36,865 nt of DNA from an uncultured Myroides sp. (GCA_913777665.1 CAJYTF010000056.1:1-36865), one strand, 5' to 3'; positions 15,664 to 23,247 are shown, numbered from the stretch's first letter. A program made the numbers and translations. The notes: generated by a model not told the origin, from the letters alone.

Positions 15664-16773
15664 ATGGAATTATTTGACTTATTTGCAAACCTTGATGTTA
15701 GCGGCGCCTGGCTATTACTTGTAATTATAGTTTTAGCATTAGGTTTTGACTATATTAACGGTTTTCACGATGCAGCAAACTCTATTGCTACCATTGTAAC
15801 AACACGTGTTTTAACTCCGTTTCAGGCGGTTTTATGGGCTGCTGCTTTTAACTTTGCTGCTTACTTTATATCGTTGTATATTATTGGCGAATTTAAAATT
15901 GGTAACACCATAGCAAAATCGGTTAACGAACAGTTTATTACGCTCGAAGTTATTTTTGCCGGATTAATTGCTGCTATTCTTTGGAATTTGGCAACATGGA
16001 AATTAGGAATTCCATCATCATCATCACACACCTTAATTGGTGGTTTCATGGGTGCTGCTATTGCTCACGCAGGCGGTATCAATGTAAACGGAGAAGATGT
16101 TATTGTTTACGCAAAAGTAATCCCGATCTTTTTGTTTATTTTCGGAGCTCCGTTTTTAGGAATGATACTTGCCTACTTTATAACGGTTGCCATTATGTGG
16201 ATTTGTAGAAAAGCGAATCCGCACCGTGCAGAAAAATGGTTTAAACGTTTACAGTTGGTATCATCAGCCTTATTTAGTTTAGGTCACGGTGGTAATGATG
16301 CACAAAAAGTAATGGGTATTATTGGTGCTGCTGTTATTAGCTTTCACATGGGCTTGCCAGAGGGTTTGAATCCTTACTTGAAAATACCTAACTCAGACCG
16401 TTTCAGTTATTTTGTTGACCATTGGGGTTGGGTTCCGTTAGCATCGTTCGTTTTTATTGGATTAGGAACCATGAGCGGTGGTTGGAAGATCGTTAAAACA
16501 ATGGGATCTAAAATTACAAAGGTAACTCCGTTGGAAGGTGTTGCTGCTGAAACAGCCGGAGCCGTTGCTTTATACGTTACCGAACACATGGGAATACCGG
16601 TTTCTACCACACATACCATTACAGGATCTATTATTGGTGTAGGTATTACTAAACGTATATCGGCGGTTCGTTGGGGCGTAACTATCTCATTGTTATGGGC
16701 TTGGATTTTGACCATACCTGTATCTGCATTAGTTGCAATGGGCGTTTATCACCTAGTACATTTATTTATTTAA
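15664..16773 (+). CDS. pit: Inorganic phosphate transporter, PiT family
   Basis: The 369-aa polytopic protein carries the duplicated PiT signature: first GFDYINGFHDAANSIATIV (27-45) with the GIPSSSSHTLIGGFMGAAI loop, and again SLGHGGNDAQKVMGIIGAAV with GIPVSTTHTITGSIIGVGI near the end. About ten membrane helices are visible. These transporters bring in phosphate (as metal-phosphate) using the proton or sodium gradient. Its partner is the DUF47 protein just upstream. The 369-aa length is short compared with E. coli PitA (about 500) but normal for the compact bacterial group. Confidence 0.95.
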   Translation: MELFDLFANLDVSGAWLLLVIIVLALGFDYINGFHDAANSIATIVTTRVLTPFQAVLWAAAFNFAAYFISLYIIGEFKIGNTIAKSVNEQFITLEVIFAGLIAAILWNLATWKLGIPSSSSHTLIGGFMGAAIAHAGGINVNGEDVIVYAKVIPIFLFIFGAPFLGMILAYFITVAIMWICRKANPHRAEKWFKRLQLVSSALFSLGHGGNDAQKVMGIIGAAVISFHMGLPEGLNPYLKIPNSDRFSYFVDHWGWVPLASFVFIGLGTMSGGWKIVKTMGSKITKVTPLEGVAAETAGAVALYVTEHMGIPVSTTHTITGSIIGVGITKRISAVRWGVTISLLWAWILTIPVSALVAMGVYHLVHLFI

Positions 16774-16796
16774 GATTGATATCATTACAAAATAAG

Positions 16797-16823
16797 AAAA
16801 GTCGCTCTAGTAGCGACTTTTTT
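16797..16823 (+). terminator. Intrinsic terminator after pit
   Basis: AAAAGTCGCT and AGCGACTTTT form a perfect 10-bp stem with a CTAGT loop and a following T-run. Confidence 0.9.
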
Positions 16824-16897
16824 GTTGTTTATTATTTTTTTATTTGATAATAGTTACGAATTTTATAATTAGAATCATTCAATTTATTTTACAACGC

Positions 16898-16993
16898 TTG
16901 TCATTCCGTGCTTGACACGGACACGAGCTTGCGAACTGGCGAAGCAATCGCATATCTATTTTGATGAGAAGCTGAATCAAGTTCAGCTTGACA
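16898..16993. repeat. Degenerate GTCATTCCGTGCTTGACACGG-type repeat
   Basis: The element begins TTGTCATTCCGTGCTTGACA and ends AAGTTCAGCTTGACAT, with GCTGAA/TTCAGC inside as a small hairpin (16971-16987). The end words echo the GTCATTCC repeats at 17092 and 21585 but the middle differs. Confidence 0.55.
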
Positions 16994-17043
16994 TTAATGA
17001 GCACAATTAAAGCTTGATATATTTCGTTTGATAAATTCTATAC

Positions 17044-17208
17044 TTTAAATTTGAATATCCGTAATGTATCATAAATACAGTTTTCTAGTATTTTGTCATT
17101 CCGACAAAGGAGGAATCTCTCTAATATTTAGAGATTCTTCACTACACTTCGTTTCGTTCAGAATGACAAAAAGAAAATTATTACAAATAACGGATATTCA
17201 ACTTTAAA
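17044..17208. repeat. Nested palindrome: GTCATTCC repeat inside an outer inverted repeat
   Basis: The inner element (17092-17170) opens TTTGTCATTCCGACAAAGGA and ends GTTCAGAATGACAAA. It contains AGAGATT-type stems (AATCTCT/AGAGATT). The outer arms TTTAAATTTGAATATCCG (17044-17061) and CGGATATTCAACTTTAAA (17191-17208) pair at 17 of 18 positions. A second GTCATTCC copy is at 21585-21655. Confidence 0.8.
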
Positions 17209-17238
17209 TTGATTCTTTTAAATTTAGATTGATCTCAC

Positions 17239-18477
17239 CTACTGAAACTTAATCGATTTTACTGGAGAAATTTTGGTTATAAGAATTGATGGTATCAGCA
17301 TAATTAAATAGCTTAAAACCACCAACGCTACATTTATTAAAATGATATAAAAAGGCGAAATATAAACCGGAGCTACTTTTACATAATATTGTGTTGGATC
17401 TAACGTAATAATTCCAAAATATTTCTGAATCAACAGCAAACCTAAACCTATTGCGTTTCCTATCAATAATCCGATTAATACTATATACGTTGCGTTGTAA
17501 ACAAAAATTTTACGGATACTCCAATTACTTGCACCTAACGCTTTTAATATCCCGATCATTTGGGTTCGTTCTAAAATAAGTACCAGCAAAGCCACAATCA
17601 TATTGATAACGGCAACTAAAATCATTAACCCGACAATGATGTAGATATTTAAATCGAAAACCTTTAACCAGTCAAAAATATGAAAGTATTTGGTTGTTAT
17701 GGGTTCGCTGTTTAAAGTCGATGGAATGTGACTGTACACTTTATCAGCAATAGTATCAATCTTTGTAAAATCGTTTACAAAAAGTTCAAAACCGCCAACT
17801 TCATCTTGTTGCCATTTGTTTAAACGCTGAATGTGCTTTAAATCGCCAATTACAAAAGTTTCATCGAACTGCGGAAAACCCGAATCATAAATTCCCGAAA
17901 TGGTAAAAGCACGCACATTTGGCAAACCTTCACCATCGTTCTTCAAAAAATAAGTATCCAGCTTATCACCCACTTTCAATTCTAAACGATTGGCTAAATA
18001 ACCCGAAACAATCACTTCATTGGTCATTCCTTCCGCTTTATATTTTGGTAATTTTCCTTGGGTCAAATAATCTTCCAGATAATTCCACTGATAATTTTTA
18101 TCGACGCCTTTAAAAACAATTCCTTCAAACGATTTATCGGTTCTAACAACTCCGGCTTTAGTAGCAAACGGATGCACTGCATTAACTTCGGTTACTTCGG
18201 TAAACTTTGGATAGAAATTCTGTTGGGTAGAAATAGGTTCTAAAGTAACTTCGGACTGGTTGTTATCGAAATTAGATATCACCACATGCCCATTGAACGA
18301 TGTAATTTTATCGCGTATTTTTTGCTGCAAACCCAAGCCCGTTGCAATAGAAACCAGCATCATAACAACGCTGATAGCAACCGCAGCAATGGCAATTTTT
18401 ATAATTGGCGCAGAAACACTATTTTTATACTTTTTAGAAGTTGCTAAACGTTTAGCTATAAAATAAGATAAATTCAA
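17239..18477 (-). CDS. FtsX/LolC-E-type ABC transporter permease
   Basis: The 412-aa protein has the MacB/LolC layout: an N-terminal membrane helix (IIKIAIAAVAISVVMMLVSIATGL), a periplasmic domain of about 220 residues (GHVVISNFDN through FHIFDWLKVFD), then three helices with the FtsX C-terminal pattern (VGLMILVAVINMIVALLVLILE, RTQMIGILKALGASNWSIRKIF, LLIGNAIGLGLLLIQ, IMLIPSILITKISPVKSIKFQ). LolC/E proteins release lipoproteins from the inner membrane; the ATPase LolD is not adjacent. No ATG precedes the first helix, so a TTG start at 18477 (before NLSYFIAKRLATSKKYKN) is chosen. An upstream extension would run into the heptad repeat of the divergent gene. Start is the least certain part. Confidence 0.85.
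   Translation of the reverse strand: MNLSYFIAKRLATSKKYKNSVSAPIIKIAIAAVAISVVMMLVSIATGLGLQQKIRDKITSFNGHVVISNFDNNQSEVTLEPISTQQNFYPKFTEVTEVNAVHPFATKAGVVRTDKSFEGIVFKGVDKNYQWNYLEDYLTQGKLPKYKAEGMTNEVIVSGYLANRLELKVGDKLDTYFLKNDGEGLPNVRAFTISGIYDSGFPQFDETFVIGDLKHIQRLNKWQQDEVGGFELFVNDFTKIDTIADKVYSHIPSTLNSEPITTKYFHIFDWLKVFDLNIYIIVGLMILVAVINMIVALLVLILERTQMIGILKALGASNWSIRKIFVYNATYIVLIGLLIGNAIGLGLLLIQKYFGIITLDPTQYYVKVAPVYISPFYIILINVALVVLSYLIMLIPSILITKISPVKSIKFQ
18443..18456. promoter_or_regulatory. 14-bp palindrome near the namZ/permease divide
   Basis: GCTAAACGTTTAGC is a perfect palindrome, 26 bases before the namZ ATG and inside the first codons of the permease gene. Its position fits an operator for namZ, but it may simply reflect the codons for Ala-Lys-Arg-Leu. 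Confidence 0.3.
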
Positions 18478-18481
18478 AACA

Positions 18482-19765
18482 ATGAAAGCTATAATTCTTT
18501 TCAAAAATACATTTTTATTTTTCTTTGTAACAGTATTTACAGGCTTAAGTTTTGTTTGTAATGCGCAAAACAAGTCGAAAGTCGAAAGTCAAAAGTCAAA
18601 AGATTATCAAACGCAAATACAAACTGGTGCAGAACAAACCGACAAATATCTTCCATTATTAAAAGATAAAAAAGTGGGAGTTTTGACCAATCAGACGGGA
18701 ATTGTTTTAAAAAGAGAAGCTTTAAACATTTCAGCTGATCCAAAAGGATATACAGAAGTATTAAAAACAGACACTCTTCATATTGTAGATTATCTGATTA
18801 AAAATAAAATCAATCTGAAAAAAATCTATGCTCCCGAACATGGTTTTCGTGGAACTGCTGATGCCGGAGAACTGATTAAAGACGGAAAAGATACCAAGAC
18901 CGGTTTGCCGATTATTTCTTTATACGGAAACAATAAAAAACCGACAAAAGAACAGCTTTCCGGCATTGATGTTATGATTTTTGATTTGCAAGATGTAGGC
19001 GCGCGATTTTACACCTATATCTCGTCGTTACACTATTTAATGGAAGCTTGTGCCGAAAATAATATTCCTCTGATTGTTTTGGATCGACCAAATCCGAAAG
19101 GCGCAACGGTTGACGGACCTGTTTTAGATATGAAAAACAAAAGTTTTGTAGGCATGCACCCTATCCCTGTTTTGCATGGAATGACCATTGGCGAATATGC
19201 CCAAATGATTAACGGCGAAAAATGGTTAAAGAATGGCGTTCAAGCAAAATTGACAATTATTCCCGTTAAAAATTATAATAAAAGCATGCGGTATTCATTG
19301 CCTGTAAAACCATCGCCAAACTTATCAAACGATATATCGATAAACCTCTACACAAGTTTGTGCTTTTTTGAAGGTACTAATGTAAGTATGGGGCGCGGAA
19401 CCGAAAAGCAGTTTCAAATTTACGGATCGCCCTTTTTAAAGAATATGGATTTTACCTTTACACCAAAACCAAACGAAGGTGCAAAAGATCCGGTTCACAA
19501 TGGTGTAAAATGTTTTGGAGAAGATTTATCGACTCATAAAACAATCGACGGTTTATCATTAGAATGGCTTTTAAAGGCGTACAAAAACACCGATAACAAA
19601 GAAAAATTCTTTAATAACTTTTTTATCAAACTTGCCGGAACCGATAAACTACAAAAACAAATCGAAAAAGGTTTAACCGAAAAAGAAATCAGATCAACCT
19701 GGAAAGCCGGTATTGAAGATTTTAAAGAAACACGTAAAAAGTACTTACTTTACACCGATTTTTAA
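18482..19765 (+). CDS. namZ: Exo-beta-N-acetylmuramidase NamZ (DUF1343)
   Basis: The 427-aa exported protein starts with a signal peptide (KAIILFKNTFLFFFVTVF...VCNA, cut near residue 28). The DUF1343 core includes KVGVLTNQTGIV, IYAPEHGFRGTADAGE, MIFDLQDVGARFYTYISSLH, VLDRPNPKGATVDGPVLD, HPIPVLHGMTIGEYAQ, SPNLSNDISINLYTSLCFFE and GTNVSMGRGTEKQFQIYG. Characterised members (Bacillus, Tannerella) release N-acetylmuramic acid from the ends of peptidoglycan chains for recycling. Residues about 31-39 are encoded by four 7-bp repeats (18574-18601), so a change in copy number would shift the frame. Its ATG lies 4 bp from the opposite start codon. Confidence 0.93.
   Translation: MKAIILFKNTFLFFFVTVFTGLSFVCNAQNKSKVESQKSKDYQTQIQTGAEQTDKYLPLLKDKKVGVLTNQTGIVLKREALNISADPKGYTEVLKTDTLHIVDYLIKNKINLKKIYAPEHGFRGTADAGELIKDGKDTKTGLPIISLYGNNKKPTKEQLSGIDVMIFDLQDVGARFYTYISSLHYLMEACAENNIPLIVLDRPNPKGATVDGPVLDMKNKSFVGMHPIPVLHGMTIGEYAQMINGEKWLKNGVQAKLTIIPVKNYNKSMRYSLPVKPSPNLSNDISINLYTSLCFFEGTNVSMGRGTEKQFQIYGSPFLKNMDFTFTPKPNEGAKDPVHNGVKCFGEDLSTHKTIDGLSLEWLLKAYKNTDNKEKFFNNFFIKLAGTDKLQKQIEKGLTEKEIRSTWKAGIEDFKETRKKYLLYTDF
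18574..18601 (+). repeat. Heptanucleotide tandem repeat inside namZ
   Basis: GTCGAAA, GTCGAAA, GTCAAAA, GTCAAAA: four adjacent 7-bp units right after the signal-peptide codons. Seven is not a multiple of three, so gain or loss of one unit would break the frame. Confidence 0.9.
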
Positions 19766-19809
19766 CTTCAATTTATCATTACAAACCTTACAAATCACAA
19801 GTTTTTTAT

Positions 19810-19817
19810 TATATTTG
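19810..19817 (+). promoter_or_regulatory. -7 promoter element of the 71-aa gene
   Basis: TATATTTG matches TAnnTTTG exactly, 27 bases before the ATG at 19845. A clear TTG at -33 is not visible. Confidence 0.5.
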
Positions 19818-19844
19818 ATTAAAAGTTAAAAAAAGTAATTTGTT

Positions 19845-20060
19845 ATGAATACAACAAACGCTATAATTGCTATCATTGATCGTTTTCAATCTCTTTATGA
19901 GTGGTTTCTTCGTATTTTAGGTCGTGTGGTTGACTTATTTGAACGATTTAAAGAGTTTATTTTAAATTTGGTTGAATACGTTATAAATAATTTTGATACA
20001 GAAGAAGACGCAAGCAATTTCTTAAAGAACTATTTAGATAACGAACATAGTTTCATATAA
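19845..20060 (+). CDS. Small amphipathic helical protein of unknown function
   Basis: The 71-aa product has an own promoter-like element and a terminator, which argues for a real gene. It is mainly helical: IIAIIDRFQSLYEWFLRILGRVV then DLFERFKEFILNLVEYVINNF, with charged residues on one face, followed by an acidic tail (DTEEDASNFLKNYLDNEH). It could be a peripheral membrane or oligomerising helix protein. I do not recognise a family, and I infer no function. Between namZ and the convergent cysteine-cluster gene. Confidence 0.65.
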   Translation: MNTTNAIIAIIDRFQSLYEWFLRILGRVVDLFERFKEFILNLVEYVINNFDTEEDASNFLKNYLDNEHSFI

Positions 20061-20065
20061 AACTT

Positions 20066-20090
20066 AAATGCCTTTATTACAAAGGCATTT
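20066..20090. terminator. Shared hairpin between convergent genes
   Basis: AAATGCCTTT and AAAGGCATTT pair perfectly around ATTAC. The stop codon of the minus-strand cysteine-cluster gene (20077-20079) lies at the loop, so the hairpin is partly inside that coding region. Confidence 0.8.
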
Positions 20091-20571
20091 TCTTTTTCAT
20101 TTCTTCAACAACTGCAAACGCAGCCGGACAAATTTCAACATTCTTTAAGGTAAGGTTACTTATCTGCTGAAACTTTTTTCTATCGGTATGCGGAAATTCT
20201 CTGCAGGCTTTCGGGCGAACATCATAAATCATACAGTAATTTTCGTGATCTAAGAACGTACACGGCACACTTTGCAACACATAATCATTATCCTCATCAA
20301 TTCGTAAATACTGGCTTATAAACTGTTGTGGCTTTTGGCGCAAATGCTTTGCAACACGCTCAATATCTGCTAAAGTAAATAAAGGTCCGGTAGTTTTACA
20401 GCAATTTGCACACTTTAAACAATCGGTCTTTTTAAAAACATCGTCATGAATAAGCTGCATTTTATAATCTAAATCTTTGGGTGTTTTTTTCTTTAGCTTA
20501 TCAAAATACTTCTTGTTTTCTGTATGCTTATCTTTTGCTAACTTTGGTAATTGTTTTAAATACTGTTCCAT
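20077..20571 (-). CDS. YkgJ-family cysteine-cluster protein
   Basis: The 164-aa soluble protein carries the CxxCxxCC signature as Cys51, Cys54, Cys57, Cys58 (DCLKCANCCKT) with further ligands Cys104, Cys113 and Cys123 (PCTFLDHENYC, RPKACREFPHT) and a late cysteine in VEICPAAF. The pattern is that of YkgJ-like putative zinc- or iron-chelating proteins, whose role is not settled. A Lys-rich N-terminal helix (about 1-45) precedes the cluster. It is divergent from the methyltransferase gene; between them lies a palindromic repeat. It ends inside the terminator hairpin it shares with the 71-aa gene. Confidence 0.9.
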   Translation of the reverse strand: MEQYLKQLPKLAKDKHTENKKYFDKLKKKTPKDLDYKMQLIHDDVFKKTDCLKCANCCKTTGPLFTLADIERVAKHLRQKPQQFISQYLRIDEDNDYVLQSVPCTFLDHENYCMIYDVRPKACREFPHTDRKKFQQISNLTLKNVEICPAAFAVVEEMKKKMPL

Positions 20572-20624
20572 TGCAATTTTAAAATGCTAAATTACAAAAA
20601 ATAAATACCTACATTTAAACTTTT

Positions 20625-20738
20625 AACCACATAGAATTTGATTGCTTTTGTTTAATGAAAAAGATTACATAGTTATATAAAAATTCGCTATGTTTTTCAT
20701 CAAAAATGAAAACTAAAAATCTATGTTACTATGTGGTT
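20625..20738. repeat. Dispersed palindromic repeat, CTATGTGGTT family
   Basis: The ends AACCACATAG (20625-20634) and CTATGTGGTT (20729-20738) are exact inverted copies. The inside holds another set of ATGAAAA/TTTTCAT words. A truncated relative is at 13033-13113. It fills the space between two divergent genes and contains a misleading upstream ATG (20706) for the methyltransferase frame. Confidence 0.8.
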
Positions 20739-20756
20739 TCAGAAAAAAATAATTAT

Positions 20757-21467
20757 ATGTTTAAAGATCTTTTTGGCAAAGCAATGCTGGATTATATACA
20801 AAATAATCAGCCCGAAAATTTAATTACCGAAACAAACATCAGCGAAGCCGATGAAATGGACGTTTCTTATCTTTTCCGATCGTTTAAAGATATGCCCAAA
20901 TTAGAGCAAAAGGCATTGAAACTTGCAAAAGGAAACATTCTGGATGTTGGATGTGGTGCAGGAAGTCATGCATTGTATTTACAGGAAAAAGGATTGAATG
21001 TTTTGGCGATTGATATATCGGCAAATGCTGTTGAAACCTGTAAAATTCGCGGTGTTGAAAAAGCGATACAGATTGATATTTTACAAGTTGATGATTTGGA
21101 AAAGTTCGATACGATTTTGCTTTTAATGAATGGCACGGGAATTTTTGGCAGATTGAAAAACATTGATCAATACCTATCAAAATTAAAAAGTTTACTGACT
21201 GATAACGGACAAATTTTAATTGACAGTTCAGACATTATTTATATGTTTGATGAAGACGATGACGGTGGAAAATGGATTCCTATCTATGGCGATTATTATG
21301 GCGAACTAATATTCAACGTTTCATATAAAGGCGAAAAAGAAGAACCTTTCAATTGGCTGTATTTAGATTTTAATACGCTACAAAATGCCTGTATGGCTCA
21401 AAATTTAAAGTGTGAGTTGGTTTTAGAAGGATCTAATTTTGATTATCTGGCTAGAATTACAAAGTAA
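20757..21467 (+). CDS. Class I SAM-dependent methyltransferase
   Basis: The 236-aa protein has the Rossmann-type methyltransferase pattern: motif I NILDVGCGAGSHALYL, then GLNVLAIDISANAVETC with the acidic ribose-binding Asp, QIDILQVDDL, and FDTILLLMNGTGIFG (motif IV region). The target molecule is not predictable. The frame has an earlier ATG at 20706, but that lies inside a palindromic repeat, and MFKDLFGKAMLDY at 20757 is a natural N-terminus. Single gene; convergent with the DUF2059 gene across a repeat cluster. Confidence 0.87.
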   Translation: MFKDLFGKAMLDYIQNNQPENLITETNISEADEMDVSYLFRSFKDMPKLEQKALKLAKGNILDVGCGAGSHALYLQEKGLNVLAIDISANAVETCKIRGVEKAIQIDILQVDDLEKFDTILLLMNGTGIFGRLKNIDQYLSKLKSLLTDNGQILIDSSDIIYMFDEDDDGGKWIPIYGDYYGELIFNVSYKGEKEEPFNWLYLDFNTLQNACMAQNLKCELVLEGSNFDYLARITK

Positions 21468-21496
21468 ATTATTAGAATCTTTTTTAATCATTTTTA

Positions 21497-21552
21497 CCAC
21501 CAATTACACAGATTCTCACAGATTGAAAAATCCTTTTAACCTTCTAATCTGT
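21497..21552. repeat. CACAGATT-type repeat remnant
   Basis: ACACAGATTCTCACAGATT is followed by a reversed AATCTGT (21546-21552). The wording resembles the 7670-7808 element, but only a weak hairpin remains. Confidence 0.45.
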
Positions 21553-21584
21553 CGTTGATAAAAAAAGATAATATCAATCTAACT

Positions 21585-21655
21585 TGTCATTCCGACGAAG
21601 GAGGAATCTTTTCCAATAAGATTCTCCACTACATTATACTTCGTTCAGAATGACA
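21585..21655. repeat. GTCATTCC palindromic repeat, second copy
   Basis: It starts TGTCATTCCGACGAAGGAG and ends CTTCGTTCAGAATGACA, with an inner AATCTT/AAGATT stem. Sequence and length agree closely with 17092-17170. Placed between convergent genes. Confidence 0.8.
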
Positions 21656-21672
21656 GTTTTTAGTTTAAAATC

Positions 21673-21703
21673 AAAAAAAAGAGAAGCAATCGCTTCTCTT
21701 TTT
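21673..21703 (-). terminator. Terminator after the DUF2059 gene
   Basis: AAAGAGAAGC and GCTTCTCTTT form a perfect stem with an AATC loop, with A/T-runs on both sides, so it can work for both convergent genes. Confidence 0.85.
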
Positions 21704-22097
21704 ACATCATATATTTCATTATAATGCCTTGTATTTCGCTTTTAAAATCTTCTGATTTTTTGCTTAAAACCGTAGCATAATTTTGCTTGATCATCATGAA
21801 TTTTTTTGCCAAAGGTGTTTGGTAAAATTCAATTAAGTTTTCTACTTCACTTTGTGATAAGTTTTGTGAATAATAAGCAATTAAACTCCTTTTCTGTTTC
21901 GCAATTAAAGGTTCCATGTCCTTTTTAAAACTTTCACGATTGTTTACAGAAAGTTGTTTGGAAATTTCATCGGTAATATTATAGAATTCAGCTACTTCCC
22001 CCGATAATTCAACCAACTTCATTACATCAGCTTTATTCGCCTGTGCAAAGCCGTTTGCTGCTGTAAATAAAAACACGAACAGTACAATTTTCTTCAT
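21702..22097 (-). CDS. Exported DUF2059-domain protein
   Basis: The 131-aa product has a signal peptide (MKKIVLFVFLFTAANGFA, cut after FAQA). The mature part is helical and carries the DUF2059 pattern LSQSEVENLIEFYQTPLAKKFM in its second half, preceded by VMKLVELSGEVAEFYNITDEI. Function unknown; periplasmic location is inferred. It is 28 bases downstream of queE on the same strand, so they may be co-transcribed. Confidence 0.82.
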   Translation of the reverse strand: MKKIVLFVFLFTAANGFAQANKADVMKLVELSGEVAEFYNITDEISKQLSVNNRESFKKDMEPLIAKQKRSLIAYYSQNLSQSEVENLIEFYQTPLAKKFMMIKQNYATVLSKKSEDFKSEIQGIIMKYMM

Positions 22098-22125
22098 AAC
22101 TTTTTTAAGGTAAAATTAAAATATT

Positions 22126-22743
22126 TTAAGGAATATCCAAATATTTATGAGTTTGTGTGGAAATCGCCCATTTAGGATTATTTTTAACATAATCAATAAC
22201 CAATGGCAGCATTTCATCCTTCTTACCCCACTCTACCTGCAAATACAATTTAGCATTTTTATTCACTCTGGCTGCTTGTTCTTCGGCAAATTTAAAATCG
22301 TGGTGATTGTAAATAATGCACTTTAATTCATCGGCAGCATCGTAAACACTTTGTGTGGGCAATTTCTTTTTCTTTGGCGACAAACAGATCCAATCCCAAA
22401 AACCAGATAGTTCATAAGCTCCGGATGTTTCAATATTTGTTTGAATTCCCTTTTCTTTTAGTTTTGAAGTAAGATGGTCCAAATTCCACATTAACGGTTC
22501 ACCGCCTGTAATTACAACCAGTTTTCCGTTCTCTTCGGCTTGCGAAACAATATCGCTTACCAAAACTTTAGGATGCAGGTTTTCGTCCCAGCTTTCTTTA
22601 ACATCGCACCAATGGCAACCAACATCGCATCCTGCCAAACGTATAAAATACGCCGCGTGACCGGTGTAAAAACCTTCTCCTTGAATGGTGTAAAAAGCCT
22701 CCATTAAAGGTAACGATTCAACTATTGTTTCTGCTGTTGTCAT
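22126..22743 (-). CDS. queE: 7-carboxy-7-deazaguanine synthase
   Basis: QueE is a radical-SAM enzyme that turns 6-carboxy-tetrahydropterin into 7-carboxy-7-deazaguanine on the path to queuosine in tRNA. The 205-aa length fits. The 4Fe-4S cluster ligands are Cys39, Cys43 and Cys46 in LAGCDVGCHWCDVKESW (CX3CX2C). LMEAFYTIQGEGFYTGHAAYFIR precedes it and the SAM-binding VVITGGEPLMWN follows; ETSG and WICLSPKKKK complete the family pattern. The GTP-derived precursor needs FolE (1535-2206). queC and queD are not in this window. Confidence 0.95.
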   Translation of the reverse strand: MTTAETIVESLPLMEAFYTIQGEGFYTGHAAYFIRLAGCDVGCHWCDVKESWDENLHPKVLVSDIVSQAEENGKLVVITGGEPLMWNLDHLTSKLKEKGIQTNIETSGAYELSGFWDWICLSPKKKKLPTQSVYDAADELKCIIYNHHDFKFAEEQAARVNKNAKLYLQVEWGKKDEMLPLVIDYVKNNPKWAISTQTHKYLDIP

Positions 22744-22846
22744 TTTTTATTTTTTTGCAAAGATACGATAGTTATCCTAAAAAGTTTTCATAAAAAAGAA
22801 ATGCTCAAATTGTTTAAATCATAACACTATTGATAAATTACATAGA

Positions 22847-23200
22847 TTACAAATTCTCGTCATCAGGATTATACAATTCCCATGTAGCATCTCTTACAAG
22901 ATAATACCGAGGATAACTTTGAGCTTGAAATGTACCTAAATTTTTAATTTCGACCATATCCTCGCCAATTCTCAATTCAAAATTTCCCTTTAGTTTTACT
23001 TTTTTATCTAAATAAACACTATCCCAGGTTTGTAAACTTGAAATTGCATAAACTTCATCATTACCAGACAATATAGCACCATACTTTACATTTCTTGCAG
23101 TTCCAATAACAACATTAGAATTATCAGTTTCTTTTATTGACTTACAACTTGTAATCAATAAAAAACAAATTAAAAGTTTTATTAGCAGTCTTGTTATCAC
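22847..23200 (-). CDS. Small lipoprotein of unknown function
   Basis: The 117-aa product has a lipoprotein signal ITRLLIKLLICFLLITSC with Cys19. The mature part has a short conserved-looking beta region (GTARNVKYGAILSGNDEVYAI, VYLDKKVKLKGNFELR) and ends in an acidic tail. No family recognised. The only upstream starts in frame are TTG at 23224, which lies in the neighbouring terminator, and GTG at 23200; I choose the GTG because it gives a compact basic-hydrophobic signal. The gene follows the terminator of the TPR gene, so it should have its own promoter. Confidence 0.65.
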   Translation of the reverse strand: MITRLLIKLLICFLLITSCKSIKETDNSNVVIGTARNVKYGAILSGNDEVYAISSLQTWDSVYLDKKVKLKGNFELRIGEDMVEIKNLGTFQAQSYPRYYLVRDATWELYNPDDENL

Positions 23201-23212
23201 AATTAAATCTAT

Positions 23213-23241
23213 AAAAAAGAGCAACCGTTAAGTTGCTCTTT
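23213..23241 (-). terminator. Terminator after the TPR gene
   Basis: AAAGAGCAAC and GTTGCTCTTT form a perfect 10-bp stem with a six-base loop; on the minus strand a T-run follows. It closes the PstS-like/TPR unit. Confidence 0.88.
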
Positions 23242-23247
23242 CATTAT

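Larger units (their letters stand above)
16774..17238. other. 465-bp gap between convergent genes, filled with palindromic elements
   Basis: It holds the pit terminator (16797-16823), a degenerate TGTCATTCCGTGCTTGACA-type element (16898-16993) and a nested palindrome (17044-17208). No frame in it has a plausible coding pattern. Confidence 0.75.

Noticed and set aside
20706..20756. Upstream ATG of the methyltransferase frame
   Set aside because: It lies inside the CTATGTGGTT palindromic repeat; the natural N-terminus starts at 20757.
23201..23224. TTG start for the small lipoprotein at 22847-23200
   Set aside because: It falls inside the terminator hairpin of the TPR gene; the GTG at 23200 gives a better signal peptide.
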